Source: Hepsetus odoe
Lineage: Eukaryota; Chordata; Actinopteri; Characiformes; Hepsetidae
Direction: 5' to 3'
Assembly (NCBI GenBank): GCA_017165825.1
Contig: CM029381.1
Location: forward strand, 2,933,586-2,997,585
DNA length: 64,000 nt
Shown in pieces: positions 23,113 to 33,045 of the stretch. The stretch's first letter is position 1. The number at the start of each line of letters is the position of its first letter. The translations under genes were made by a program, and so were the position numbers. Under the pieces are notes generated by a model. It was not told the DNA's origin. It ran no database searches and saw nothing but the letters and a program-made list of their open reading frames with translations.

Positions 23113-24703
23113 TTGTGTTATGCAAAGGATTTTTCCACCTTTAGCAGGTTTCATTTCTGTTTCGGAACCAAAAGTGAGAAATGCGGAAGAACTTTTTAAA
23201 AAGAGTGTCCTTGTTATACAGACAGCCCTTTTAATTAGTTCTTTCAACTTTTTTAATATGCACTCATTGCTAAAAAAAGTGCTTGGTTGTGCATCCACAA
23301 TTGTAATCCCCAGAGCAAAACCCTGACCAAGGAATGGGACTCTCTGGAGTAGTGTGTTTAAGGTCAAAGTTCCCAGTTCCATGCACTGGCTGGAGTGGTA
23401 TAATGCTGTCAACATCAGACTTGGATTCACAAGAACTGTCATTTTTTGAGCGATAGAACAATATCCAGTACTTTTAGGTTAGATGGAGTTCCGTTTTTGA
23501 TCTAGAACATCATCCAACATCAGTACCTGGCCTCGCTAATACTGTCTGATATCAAATCCTCACAGCAATGTGCCTTCCCAGAAGAACAGAGATATGGGAA
23601 AAGTGGGGATATTGTTTCTGGAACTTCCTTTTAATACCCAGGCAAAAATACTAGTGTCTGCAAAGTTTTGCACACTGTATTTCCATTCCAGAATCTCTAG
23701 AGTTTTTCCTGAGTTTTTCCTTTCCTCATGTCTCTCAAACTTCCACTACAAAGCCTGGAGCCCACAAAGCCGACACATGCTGCTAATCATCATTTAAGCT
23801 AACATGACTCAAGCTGCTTTTGTGACTGTGCTTAGGCACTTTGGTACATCCTCATTACAGAAGGTTTCTGTTTATGCCCTCTTTCATTGCGGGAGATGGA
23901 AACACAGAGCAACTTTGCCAGGGAAGCTAGTATGCAGGGTACGTGCCTCCACAGAGGATTAGCATTAACGCAGTTGTTATGTTCTTTTTTTTTTCCTTTC
24001 GTTTTGGGTCAGAATCAAACTTCTGGCTTGGCAAGGCACCACCAAAGCATTCATTGGAAGAAAAAGAAGATATCTGGGATGTTTGGGTACATGGTGTCAT
24101 TGAACAGTTTCATGGGAACCTGAAGAATCTGAGGACAGATCAATATTTTGCAGAATTAGCCTGGCTGAGGTGTGAGGGTGGTGGGGATCATAGGTGCTTA
24201 ATGAGACACCTTAGAGACCTTAGATTTTTACCCTTTTTTTTACTTAAAAAAAAAATGTAGGTCTTGTAAAAGGCCTTTGTCAGTGTATTTATAGCTCCTC
24301 TTATTTCTGACAAACTGGAAGTTCCTCAGTATGGCCAGATACTCATTGGTGTATATAAATGTAAGAGTTTAACATATCTACTTAAGAGTTTGACTTCGCC
24401 TCATATTTGGCTATCTAAAAAGTGTTACCCCTTAGGTTTTCTGGGAAACAAAACCACATCTGTTTCAGTAAAACCATCATGCCTAGATATTTAGAAGCAC
24501 TATAATTTCATCAATTCATTAATGTTCATTAATGAAACAAAAAAGGATAAATTCTTGAAATGCTCAAATGTAAATTCAGTATTTTTTACCCAGCATTCTA
24601 AGCGATTACTGCTGAACAGCTCTCCTATTGGTTAGGGCTTCAGGAGCTGGAATGATTGCCTGCCACATTAAGTTTACCACCAGCATAATTAGGAAGTGAC
24701 AGC
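23113..24703. other. No recognisable feature
   Basis: Contains the 143-codon minus-strand frame 23,011-23,442, which overlaps the MITE end and lacks any known motif, and the 105-codon frame 23,943-24,260, which ends in a poly-Lys stretch. Neither looks coding. Confidence 0.45.
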
Positions 24704-24770
24704 GCAATTTATAATTATGCTGCAATTTATAATTATGCTGCAATTTCTAATTATGCTGCAATTTCTAATG
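24704..24770. repeat. 18-bp tandem repeat, 3.7 copies
   Basis: Units of GCAATTTATAATTATGCT at 24,704, 24,722, 24,740 and a partial at 24,758. The last two carry TATA to TCTA. Confidence 0.93.
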
Positions 24771-24820
24771 TATGGGACCAGTTTTATGAAGAATAAGGTC
24801 AGATTGGCTTTCTAAATATA

Positions 24821-25526
24821 TACAGTACTTTGCATAAGTTTTAGGCAGGTGTGGAAAAAATGCTGTAAACAAAGAATGCTTTCAGAAATATAAATAATGA
24901 TTGTTTATTTTTATCAATTTACAAAATGCAAAGTGAGCGAACAAAAGAAAAATCTAAATCAAATCAATATTTGGTGTTACTACCTTTTGCCTTCAAACCA
25001 GCATCAGTTCTTCTGGCCCCCACAGAGCCCTGATCTCAACATCATTGAGTGTGTCTGGGATTACATGAAGAGACAGAAGGATGTGAGGAAGTCTACATCC
25101 ACAGAAGATCTGTGGATAGTTCTCCAAGATGTTTGGAACAACCTACCAGCCAAGTTCCTTCAAAAACTGTGTGCGAGTGTACCTAGAAAAATTGATGCTG
25201 TTTTGAAGGCAAAGGGTGGTCACACCAAATATTGATTTGATTTAGATTTCTCTTTACATTTACGGCATTTAGCAGACGCTCTTATCCAGAGCAACTTCCA
25301 TGTCCTAATTACAGGGACAGTCCCCCTGGAGCAACTCAGGGTTAAGGGTCTTGCTCAGGGACCCAGTGGTGGTAGTGCTAGAGGTGGGATTCAAACCAGG
25401 GACCTCTTGATCCAGAGGTCCATAGGCAAGTACCCTACCACTAGACCACTGCCACCCAGAATGGGTTGATTCACTGTGTTTTCTTTGTTTACAGCATTTT
25501 TTCACACCTGCCTAAAACGTTTGCAC

Positions 25527-25532
<6 letters not shown>
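24821..25532 (+). pseudogene. Internally deleted mariner/Tc1 with long TIRs (copy 1)
   Basis: Ends are inverted repeats: CAGTACTTTGCATAAGTTTT at the left pairs with ...AAAACGTTTGCACAGTACT at the right, and GGCAGGTGTGGAAAAAATGC pairs with its complement near 25,490. The inverted repeats run about 190 bp inward: 24,945-25,012 pairs with 25,182-25,250. Between them only the transposase C-terminus is kept: SPDLNIIECVW (25,030-25,060), which keeps the presumed third catalytic acidic residue (E), to VLKAKGGHTKY. The DNA-binding domain and first two catalytic residues are missing. A SINE-3 (25,256-25,458) is inserted in the right arm. A (TA)n tract begins at the right TA target. Confidence 0.85.
25256..25458 (-). 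mobile_element. SINE-3 copy (tRNA head, L2-like tail)
   Basis: On the minus strand it reads a tRNA-like head (GTGGCAGTGGTCTAGTGGTA and GGTTTGAATCCCACC), a body, and the tail GGATAAGAGCGTCTGCTAAA then TGCCGTAAATGTAA, typical of fish SINEs with a CR1/L2-type LINE tail. It interrupts the mariner right arm. The empty site is visible in the sister copy near 56,541 (CTCTTTTGTTGATTCACTG). Confidence 0.9.

Positions 25533-25573
<41 letters not shown>
25530..25573. repeat. (TA)n microsatellite
   Basis: About 21 TA units directly adjoining the mariner terminus. Confidence 0.95.
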
Positions 25574-25574
<1 letters not shown>

Positions 25575-25619
25575 CAGTGATGAGGTAAGACATTGTGTTA
25601 GAGAGATAATTAAAACTAT

Positions 25620-26130
25620 TATTACCAGGCTTTTTGCATGTCTCTGGACTAGTCTTCTTTTGTGCAGATATCCAGGACTTTGAGGACTTTGAGGAAGACT
25701 TCCCTTATGGGGGCAGCGGTGGCCTAGCGGTTAGGGCATTGGCCCTATGATCGGAGGATCGGGGGTTCGAACCCCTTCCCAATAGGTTGCCCTGAGGTGC
25801 CCTTGAGCAAGGTGCCGTCCCCGTCCCGCTCCTCCCTGCGATGGGCTGGCGACCTGTCCAGGGTGCGTCCCCCGTCCTTGCCCTGTGTGTGCTGGGTTGG
25901 ACACCGGCACTCCCCCGCGACCCCGTTTGGGACAAGCGGCAGATAATGGATGGAAGACTTCCCTTATCATCAGTCTGTTCTTTAGTTCCTTCATCAGATT
26001 CTCAATGGGATTCAGAGCAGGACTCTGGCTGGGCCACTGCTAAATGCTTACATTGTTTTTATTAACTATTTATTGACCACTTTGATTGGGTCAAAGTCCT
26101 TGCTTTGTTGGTTCAAACTTCTTCTGCAGG
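25620..26130 (-). pseudogene. Tc1-like relic split by a SINE-2
   Basis: On the flanks of the SINE, GACTAGTCTTCTTTTGTGCA and TCTCAATGGGATTCAGAGCA then GGACTCTGGCTGGGCCACTG match the minus-strand coding region of a fish Tc1-like transposase. They are read as one sequence once the SINE and one target-site copy are ignored. No complete domain remains. Confidence 0.65.
25693..25967 (+). mobile_element. SINE-2, full length with 16-bp target duplication
   Basis: The element is 25,709-25,951 (243 bp). The target duplication GGAAGACTTCCCTTAT occurs at 25,693-25,708 and 25,952-25,967. The head has clear Pol III boxes (TGGCCTAGCGGTTAGGGCAT and GGTTCGAACCCC), followed by GTTGCCCTGAGGTGCCCTTG, GATGGGCTGGCGACCTGTCC and GACCCCGTTTGGGACAAGC. 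The tail AAGCGGCAGATAATGGATGG nearly equals the 3' end of the Rex3 LINE at 42,600. Perfect target duplication and intact boxes indicate a fairly recent insertion. Confidence 0.96.
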
Positions 26131-27519
26131 CTGCCAAGGCCCACTGCCTGAAAAACACCCCCAAAGCAATAAACTCCAGCTACCAAACTGTATAACTACT
26201 GTGTGAATAATAAGTACATACATGTATTTAGCTCAATATGAGCAATGCTCAGCAAACCAACCTCCACACACAGTTCCTAATGAGTTTTTAAGTGGGCCTC
26301 TGTAGGCTGCCAGTCAGGTTTCCTGAAGAACAGAGAGCAGGATTACAGTGAAATTACATCTCGCCCCCACTCCTTCATTAGAGAGGCACAGAGCGCAGAG
26401 AACAGAGAACCCTACACCTGTCAGGGTTCAGCCCTCATTCAGGACTTACCACTCTCCACACCAATACGCCATCATGTACACAAACACACAAACACAGGGG
26501 TAGCCATTAACACAAGAAGGTGTTCAAATGTAATATAAAGGATTAGAAGCTGTTCTGCTGTTGCACTCAACCAAGCCACGCCAGCTTTCAATGTGCCTGT
26601 AGTGCAGGTAAAAAGAAATAGATTTTCCAAAGAGCCCAAAATCTCCCATTGGTATTTAAACAGGTAGAGATTTGAAGCCCGTAGAATTTGATCTACATAA
26701 TTTGAATTTTTATTCCTCTCAAACTCTCTAGTAACCCCTTGGGCACTGTTGTCTAGGAAATGAACATTCCCAGCAGGACTGAAAAGTTCCATCATGGGAT
26801 GAAGGTGTTGAAGCTGAAAAAATTATTGATCTGAGGAGACCCTTCCTTCCAGAATGGACCCGTACCATGGCAGCAGAAGTGTCCTTCACTGCATAACAGA
26901 CCCCATGCAGGGATCAATTATTCAGGCCCATAGTGTTCTACACAAAATGTCCATCACTGCAAAACAAAAAACCCATAAGAACCCTCTTCCTGAAAAAGTT
27001 CTTTATTCAGGTCCTTGTGCTGCACATGCACTTTCCCACTTACGGAGAATATGGTGCAGGTCTCTGATCATTTCAGATGTTTTGTTGACATTTTAAATAT
27101 ACTATTTCTATAAATGACAAAATTAGCACATTTTTAATTTTATCTTTATTTAATAAAGCTAAATATGGCAAATGCATATGTTTGGGCACCATGTGAAAGT
27201 GGTTAAAACCTCATCTTCCATTAAAATACAATAATGTCTGGGGATGTTAGCTGCAGTTTCAAAACCTTAATGTTTCAGTTTTTGAAGTAGGTTCAGGTTG
27301 GTTGTGTGTATGTTCTGCATTTTTGTCTTATTGTAATGTACAACTTCTTTTCTTCTTCAGTGTCCTCACTGAATTTGTAGCTTTTTAGTGGACAGCAAGA
27401 TGGTGTTTTATTGAAATGAATAGCTCAAGTAGTTTCAGAATAAAGAGTTTCACAACATTTAACCTAACACATATTAAAAAATGTGAACAAACATAAAAAT
27501 GATAATGAAATTCTCACTC
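26131..27519. other. No recognised element
   Basis: Mixed sequence. The 107-codon minus-strand frame at 26,472-26,795 and the 80-codon plus frame at 26,854-27,096 show no recognisable motif. Probably decayed repeats. Confidence 0.45.
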
Positions 27520-27790
27520 ATTTTCTTGGCTGCTTGGGTTACGGATGGTGCTGAGAAAGGTCACCACCCCATCAGAGGGCAGACAAACAGACAAACACAC
27601 TCAAACAGAATGGCCAATTTAGCATCTTCAGTCAACCTGACATACAAATTTGGATGTTGGACGGAAACCAGAGATCCCAGAGGAACCCTACCCTGATAGG
27701 GCAAGAACATGTCCACTCCACACATAAAGGACCCGAACCGCTCCACCTAGGTTGTGAACCCAGGACCTTCTCAGTGTAAGGCGACACCAC
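27520..27790 (-). mobile_element. SINE-4-like repeat, near full length
   Basis: Reverse copy: CACCCCATCAGAGGGCAGAC, GGACGGAAACCAGAGATCCC, AGAGGAACCC, ACATGTCCACTCCACACATA, then a B-box-like GTGAACCCAGGACCTTCTC and CGACACCACTTCCCGCTGC. This is the order of the 34.2-kb copy reversed. Confidence 0.7.
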
Positions 27791-28239
27791 TTCCCGCTGC
27801 AATACTGTATGATAATAAAATTCATTTATTATATTTACATGAACATGGGTTTGAAATGTGATGAAAGAAAACTTATCTCGAGAAATCCTGGAAGCTTATG
27901 TCCCACAGTGAATAAACTGAAGAAGAAAAGATGCAGAATATTACAAGACAAACTGTCCTTGATGTCTTTCAAGAAGGCCTGCAATGACTTTGAATGAGAC
28001 CTCCAAGTTAAGATTTTGTCCTTGTCCTGTTCTGGAGATATGAGGGGTTGTTCATAAATTTCTTTTTGTTTCTCTGTGGTCATCAGGAATAAAAAATACA
28101 TATTAAAAACACACACTCACACACACAACTCCTGTTGTATATTGTGATGTTTCAACTAGAGAGGCTTAGACAGCCATATTTATTTGATGTCTCTCTCCCT
28201 GTCTCCCTCTCCAAGAACACTGACAAGTCTGCTGTCCTT
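27791..28239. other. No recognisable feature
   Basis: Unassigned AT-rich sequence with a short (CA) run near 28,110. Confidence 0.5.
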
Positions 28240-28560
28240 TCAGCTCGAGCCCGGGGAAGAAAAAAGTGCTGACTTCGCCCCTTCAGTCCCACTGGATTGT
28301 GGGACAGGAACATTTTGCTGACATCCTGCCGTGTCTTCAGAATCCCAACAACGTGCTGAAATTAAAACGCCAAACCCTCCCCTCCATCTCTCCTTCCATG
28401 CCTCACCCACTTCTCCCTCCCCAGTGGTTTTTGTCGCCGGCCTCTGTGATGATACGGTCATCGATGCTCAGTGACCTTTTGAATTATTACCTGCTGCTCT
28501 CAGACAGTATTGACAGTTATTAGCATTAAGCCACTTTTGACCTCGTCAGACATATCCTAG
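28240..28560. other. Candidate conserved non-coding block
   Basis: Balanced-composition, non-repetitive block containing ATTGACAGTTATTAGCATTA, a TALE/homeodomain-like string. Frames on both strands are not recognisable as protein. Confidence 0.3.
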
Positions 28561-29469
28561 ATAATCCACAGCTAGAAATGTGATTTTGAGGGCATATGAA
28601 ATCAACCATATAGGAGCCATCAGGGATTTTTTCATTTGTTTTTGTTTTTCCTTATGACATGGATGGGTGTCTGTCTGCAACCTTTGCTCCAATGCACATG
28701 GCAAAATATCGGCTTTAATTAAGGATTAATTCTCAATATCAATAAGCATTTCCTACAGTGCAGTTCTCTGACATGAACAAAACGTAACTGCTCGGCCAAG
28801 ACATGGTAGCTTCTTCACTCAAGCACTGGCACTACAGCCAGTGCTTTTTCAACACAAAGTCAGTACTTTCCAAATTTTGTTATCCCCAAAATCTCTCTCT
28901 CTATCCTTTCAAACAGCACTGAGGTCTTCATTGAGGTGGTGCAGATTGGTCAATATGGTTTAGAGCTTACCGTGAACTATAAAAACGATTCTATGGGCGG
29001 TTATTTTGGGATCTACGCAGCTAAGGGGCTGATCTAGAGCCAGATTTGTTAACAATGACAGTCGTAAATGTCATAAACAATAAGATAAGTCCTCCAAGCA
29101 ACTGCATTCTGAACACCACCCCTGGAAATGGTTGCCGTTAGCAGTGTTTCTTAAACTGCATCCACAAGTCTAATTCACTTTAATGACAAACATTGCCGTA
29201 GAAACAGTTGCCTCTCACCAGATTTCATTACAGTACAGCAGTTACCATGGTCCAGATACATCAAACTGGAATTGTCCACATTTATAACTTATATAAAACT
29301 CTAATAGAGCAAAAGTATTGGATATTTTAATTGTATGCTGACCAAGAACATGAAATTTCACCTGTTTTAATTTCCCGTTTACCTTACCACAATAGCTATT
29401 ATATAATAATTTTCAAAGGGCTTGGCAGCTGCAATAATATGTCAAAATCCTTTTTTTTTTTTTTATTTT
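28561..29469. other. No recognisable feature
   Basis: AT-rich sequence; nothing identified. Confidence 0.5.
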
Positions 29470-29910
29470 AACTTCTTTTTTCAGCTGCTCCCATTTAGGG
29501 GTTGCCACAGCAGATCATCCGTTTCTATTTCTTCCTGTCCTCTGCTTCATCCACCTTCAAACCAACCACCTGCATGTCCTCTTTCACCACATCCATAAAC
29601 TTCCTCTTTGGTCTTGCTCTTCTCCTCTTTCCTGGCAGCTCCAGCTTCAACATCTTCCTTCCAATATAATCCTCATCTCTCCTCTAGACATGTCCAAACC
29701 AATGCAACCTTGTTTCTCTAACTTTATCTCCAAAATGTTCATTCTGAGCTGTCTCTCTAATATACTCATTTCTAATCCTGTCCATCCTCATCATCACACC
29801 CAGCAAACATCTCAGCATCTTTAACTCTGACACCTCCAGCTCTGCCTCGTGTCTTTTCATCAGTGCCACCGCCTCCAACCTGTACAACATAGCTGGTAGG
29901 AGCACAGTCA
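29470..29910 (-). mobile_element. GAA-tail LINE, 3' fragment
   Basis: On the minus strand it runs from GTGCTCCTACCAGCTATGTT through codons for DRIRNEYIRETAQ (about 29,740-29,780) and FGDKVRETRLHWFGHV (to about 29,690), to GCAACCCCTAAATGGGAGCA and a degraded purine tail. It encodes only the C-terminal end of the LINE protein, with a stop after HWFGHV. Its 5' breakpoint is the same as that of the copy at 42,690. Confidence 0.92.
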
Positions 29911-30300
29911 TCACAGAGTGTTAGAACTTACAAAAATGGTCCGTTTCTTAGCATCTTGGAAAATAATTGAATGAATTGATTATCGGAGAACAAACACGAG
30001 TGCAATTGGCATCTAATTCAGTCCTGGCAAGTGAGCGAGTAAGCAGGAATGGATGTCAAAGGAACAAGGCCTAAAGTGCTCAGGTTGGCCAACGCCATTG
30101 CTGAATGATAAACAACCCACCCTGATTCGATGGCGCAAGGTGCTGCTGCGGAATCACGTCTTTAAATTGAAACTGCATTGGATTTGCATTACGGACATTG
30201 TTTTTTTTTGCTAATAAACACATGCATTTGGGGCTAAAAGGGTGGCATTTGTATGCGTGGCGCAGAGCCTTCCGGTTTTGTCCTGCTTTGTGGGTCCTCA
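29911..30300 (-). repeat. Shared block, copy 1 (adjoins LINE 3' end)
   Basis: On the minus strand it begins GAGGACCCACAAAGCAGGAC, includes AACAATGTCCGTAATGCAAA, TCAATTTAAAGACGTGATTC, CATCCATTCCTGCTTACTCG and TTTGTTCTCCGATAATCAAT, and runs into TTTTCCAAGATGCTAAGAAA just before the LINE fragment. The same order occurs on the plus strand at 39,047-39,261 and 42,623-42,690, there split by a Rex3. This copy is longer, keeping about 95 bp absent from the other. Confidence 0.85.
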
Positions 30301-30370
30301 TTAAACTAACAGTGGGAGAAAAGCAACGTTGACGACACGTGGGTAATTTACATCAATCCTAAAGCTGTTA
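30225..30370 (+). other. Element B, paralogous to 12.9 kb
   Basis: Carries TCCTCATTAAACTAACAG, GGGAGAAAAGCAACGTT and TTTACATCAATCC, matching 12,950-13,020. Overlaps the end of the shared block. Candidate duplicated regulatory element. Confidence 0.5.
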
Positions 30371-30734
30371 CGTGCGCTGGAACAGGCGCCGCTTCTCTCC
30401 ATCCCGTCTTTGCCTTTACACGCTGCTTGTGTAACAAGCAACATGCAAATTTCGTTTCACAATCTGTGTTTATGGGAACACGCCGCTATTTGTTCTGATG
30501 ATAACGCACCAACTCAACTACAAAAACCTCCCAAATGCGTCCGGCGGCTCTTAATGCCGCATTTCTACTTCCCCTTCTGCTCATCCCGTCTCTCCGTCTT
30601 TCTGAGGCACCTGACAGCAGAATGGATGGAATGCGGTTCGCAAACGGAATACATATCAAATCTGCGGCGCCCAATTGTGGCAGAACGGCATCTGCAAGGC
30701 TTATGACTTAGGCTGAGCCTTCGGATCAATCACG
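30371..30734. other. Candidate conserved non-coding block
   Basis: Continues from element B: non-repetitive, GC-balanced, with AACATGCAAATTTCG (octamer-like). Frames of 98 (plus) and 62 (minus) codons overlap each other and match nothing I know. Confidence 0.3.
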
Positions 30735-31622
30735 CGCTCTCTCTCTCTCTCTCTCTTCTTCTCCTCCTCTCACTCCCTCCCTTGGTCTATTCTTCTCTTT
30801 CTCTCTCTCAATCTCTGTCTTCTTTGTCTTGCTCTTTCTCTCTTCCTAGCCTCATTTGTCCATCTTCTCTTGCTCCCCCTTCTTCATCTCTCGTGCTCTC
30901 TTGCTCTTTCCTCTTCTTCACCTCTCACTCTCTTTCTCTTCCTTCTCTTTTTTACTGGCCTCCCCTTTTCTCGCTCATTCTTTACTTATCTCCTCCCTCT
31001 TGTTTCCTCTTTTTCCTTTCTTTCTTTTCTTCTTCTCCTCTCACTGCTGCTTGCCTTTCTCTCGCCTACCCTTTCTTCCCTCACTTGATTGATCTCATAT
31101 TTAGTTTCTGTCCTCACTCTGTGTTTCTTCCACTGTCTTTCTCTATCTCTCTCCCGCTATTTTCCCCTTCTTCTCAATTCTTTTCCTCTTCTGATTCTCT
31201 TTTCCCACCACATCTCTCCAATCTGCCCTCTTCCTCACACTCCTCTTCTTCTTCCGTCTCTTTTCTCTCTCCATTTCCCATTCTTTGTCTTCTCTCTCTC
31301 TCTTTTCTCATCTCCCCCTCTAGCTGTCTTGCTCTCTTCCTTCTCATTATTTCTCTCCCCTTTTTCTTAGTTTGTGTGCATCAATCTCTCTTTCTGCTTC
31401 TTCTCTTCTCTCTCTGTCTCACCTTTCTCTCCTTTTCATCTGTTTCCGTGTCTCCATTTAATCCTCCTTCTTTTTGTCCTCTGACTCCTTTCTCTCATTG
31501 TTCTTCTCCTCCTCTCGCTGCCTTTTTCTCCTCCCCATTTCTTCTTCACTCTCTCTGCAGGCCTAGTCTCCCTTCTTCTCTGTCTTTATAAATCTGACTT
31601 CCTTTCCACTTCTTTCTCTTTG

Positions 31623-31682
<60 letters not shown>

Positions 31683-31686
31683 TGCA
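30735..31686. repeat. ~950-bp polypyrimidine tract
   Basis: Almost every base on the plus strand is C or T, in a degenerate CT/CTT/CCT mix rather than a pure repeat, ending with a pure (CT)n at about 31,627-31,680 and GCTGCAG. The 269-codon frame (30,782-31,591) is Ser/Leu/Phe/Pro-only, as expected from pyrimidine codons, and is not a gene. Confidence 0.95.
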
Positions 31687-32072
31687 GTGAGCGATTCTTT
31701 GTGCGCCTCAATAAGCAAGGGGTTCCTAAGTCACCAGAGAAAACAGAAAGGCAGTGTACACTGTTTGTTGTGAGTATTGGGAGCTTTTCTTTGCAGGTTG
31801 TATGGAGGGCATGTCCCTCATCCTCAGTCTCCAGGGTGAGGCCGGCATTGAGAACGCCCTCACCATGCTGTCTAAAAGTGCTCCGAAATGTATTTTTTTC
31901 TTTCTTTGTGGATCCAAAGCCTTGAGTTGATTGATTTTTTTTTCGGAGTGTGTGAGATGCATTCTGGAGTGCAGGTCGGACCGCCGAGGTCAAACCGCAT
32001 CAGTGGGATTTGACCTGCAAACCAACACATCCTCCACAGCGGTCACGCCGCCGTGATTCTTTTCTTTCTGTN
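31687..32072. other. Unassigned sequence after CT tract
   Basis: Mixed sequence with frames on both strands (101 and 135 codons) that extend into CT repeats. No motif recognised. One undetermined base (N) at 32,072. Confidence 0.45.
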
Positions 32073-32119
<47 letters not shown>

Positions 32120-32120
32120 G
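32073..32120. repeat. (CT)n microsatellite ending CTGCAG
   Basis: About 22 CT units followed by GCAGGCCTAG. The same CTCTCTGCAGGCCTAG string ends a pyrimidine tract at about 31,551-31,567. Confidence 0.95.
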
Positions 32121-32340
32121 GCCTAGGAGAGAGCTGTTGATCACCTGCTTTGTCTGGAGTGAGTCACCTTGCAAATATATGAATAGTAAATGCAGGGAAT
32201 GTAATCTGCCGCCTGACTCGCTACATCCCTTCCATTTGCATAGCTGCTGCCAGCCCCCGTTGTTAACTACTGCATCTGAGGCCCTTTGCGCCCAGAATCC
32301 GCAATGGCATGCATATATTTTTCACCCTCCCTCGCTCCAC
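32121..32340. other. Candidate conserved non-coding block
   Basis: Non-repetitive block between CT tracts with CATTTGCATAGC (octamer-like) and balanced GC. Inference only. Confidence 0.3.
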
Positions 32341-32484
32341 TCTTTCTGCACCTCACTCCTCACCCATCAGATGTCAGGGTGTTGTTCCCCCCCTTTCTTT
32401 TTTCTTGTTTCTTTCTTTTTTTTCCCTTTCCATCAGCTACGGTTAGACTAGGGGAGCAGGTGGAAAACTGAACAAATGACACAT

Positions 32485-32528
<44 letters not shown>

Positions 32529-32735
32529 CAGAGTGTGCCACCCCTCTGCTCCCTCCCTTCCTCCATCCCTCCATCTCTCCTTTCACCCCTCCTTTTTCCC
32601 CTTCTCTCCTTCCACCCCTTTCTGCCCCCTCTTTCACCTCCCCACCTCCAGGCCCTCAGGCACAATGCTATTCAAATCCTCGAAGCTTTTCCACCCTTTT
32701 GGCCCCTTCAAAAAAAAAAAAAAAAAAAGGAAAAA
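32341..32735. repeat. Pyrimidine-rich region with (CT)n and poly-A
   Basis: C/T-rich sequence, a pure (CT)n at 32,484-32,526 ending GGCAG, further CCT/CTT-rich sequence to 32,650, then an A run at 32,710-32,728. Frames here (188, 105 codons) are compositional artefacts. Confidence 0.85.
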
Positions 32736-32829
32736 AGGAAAGGCAAAGAGCCAGAGGGTCAACGTCCTCTTCCCATTTTTTCAGAAACAGAAGAGAAGGA
32801 AGGTGGTCTGTATGTCATGTCCTTTCCTT

Positions 32830-33045
32830 GTGGAGATTATTTTCACCTGTAATCTCTTGCGTACCTTTAACACAGCGAGACACCAACTTCTGCTGGGTTT
32901 AATCTCTACACTGTCTCTCAAATGCTGCTGGAAATTGATTTGTAATAGCATTGCCTCTAATCTAAGGCAGCTCTTGTGTTGCATAACGCCGTTAAGCCAA
33001 CTCTCAACCACCATCATGGAAAGCAGCTCAAATATGAATTAGTTT
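32830..33045. other. Candidate conserved non-coding block
   Basis: Non-repetitive block with GGAAATTGATTTGTAATAGC and TCATGGAAAGCAGC. Stands between pyrimidine-rich and T-rich sequence. Confidence 0.25.

Noticed and set aside
23011..23442. 143-codon minus-strand frame
   Set aside because: Overlaps the end of a MITE and shows no motif; most likely chance.
25709..25785. tRNA gene at the SINE-2 head
   Set aside because: A and B boxes are clear, but the sequence belongs to a repeated SINE, continues into the SINE body, and has no acceptor-stem pairing I can draw.
30782..31591. 269-codon open frame on the plus strand
   Set aside because: It lies wholly in a pyrimidine tract; all codons are C/T-based (Ser, Leu, Phe, Pro), and pyrimidine codons cannot form stops.
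32072..32072. Undetermined base next to a CT repeat
   Set aside because: Most likely an assembly or base-calling artefact at a microsatellite edge, not biology.
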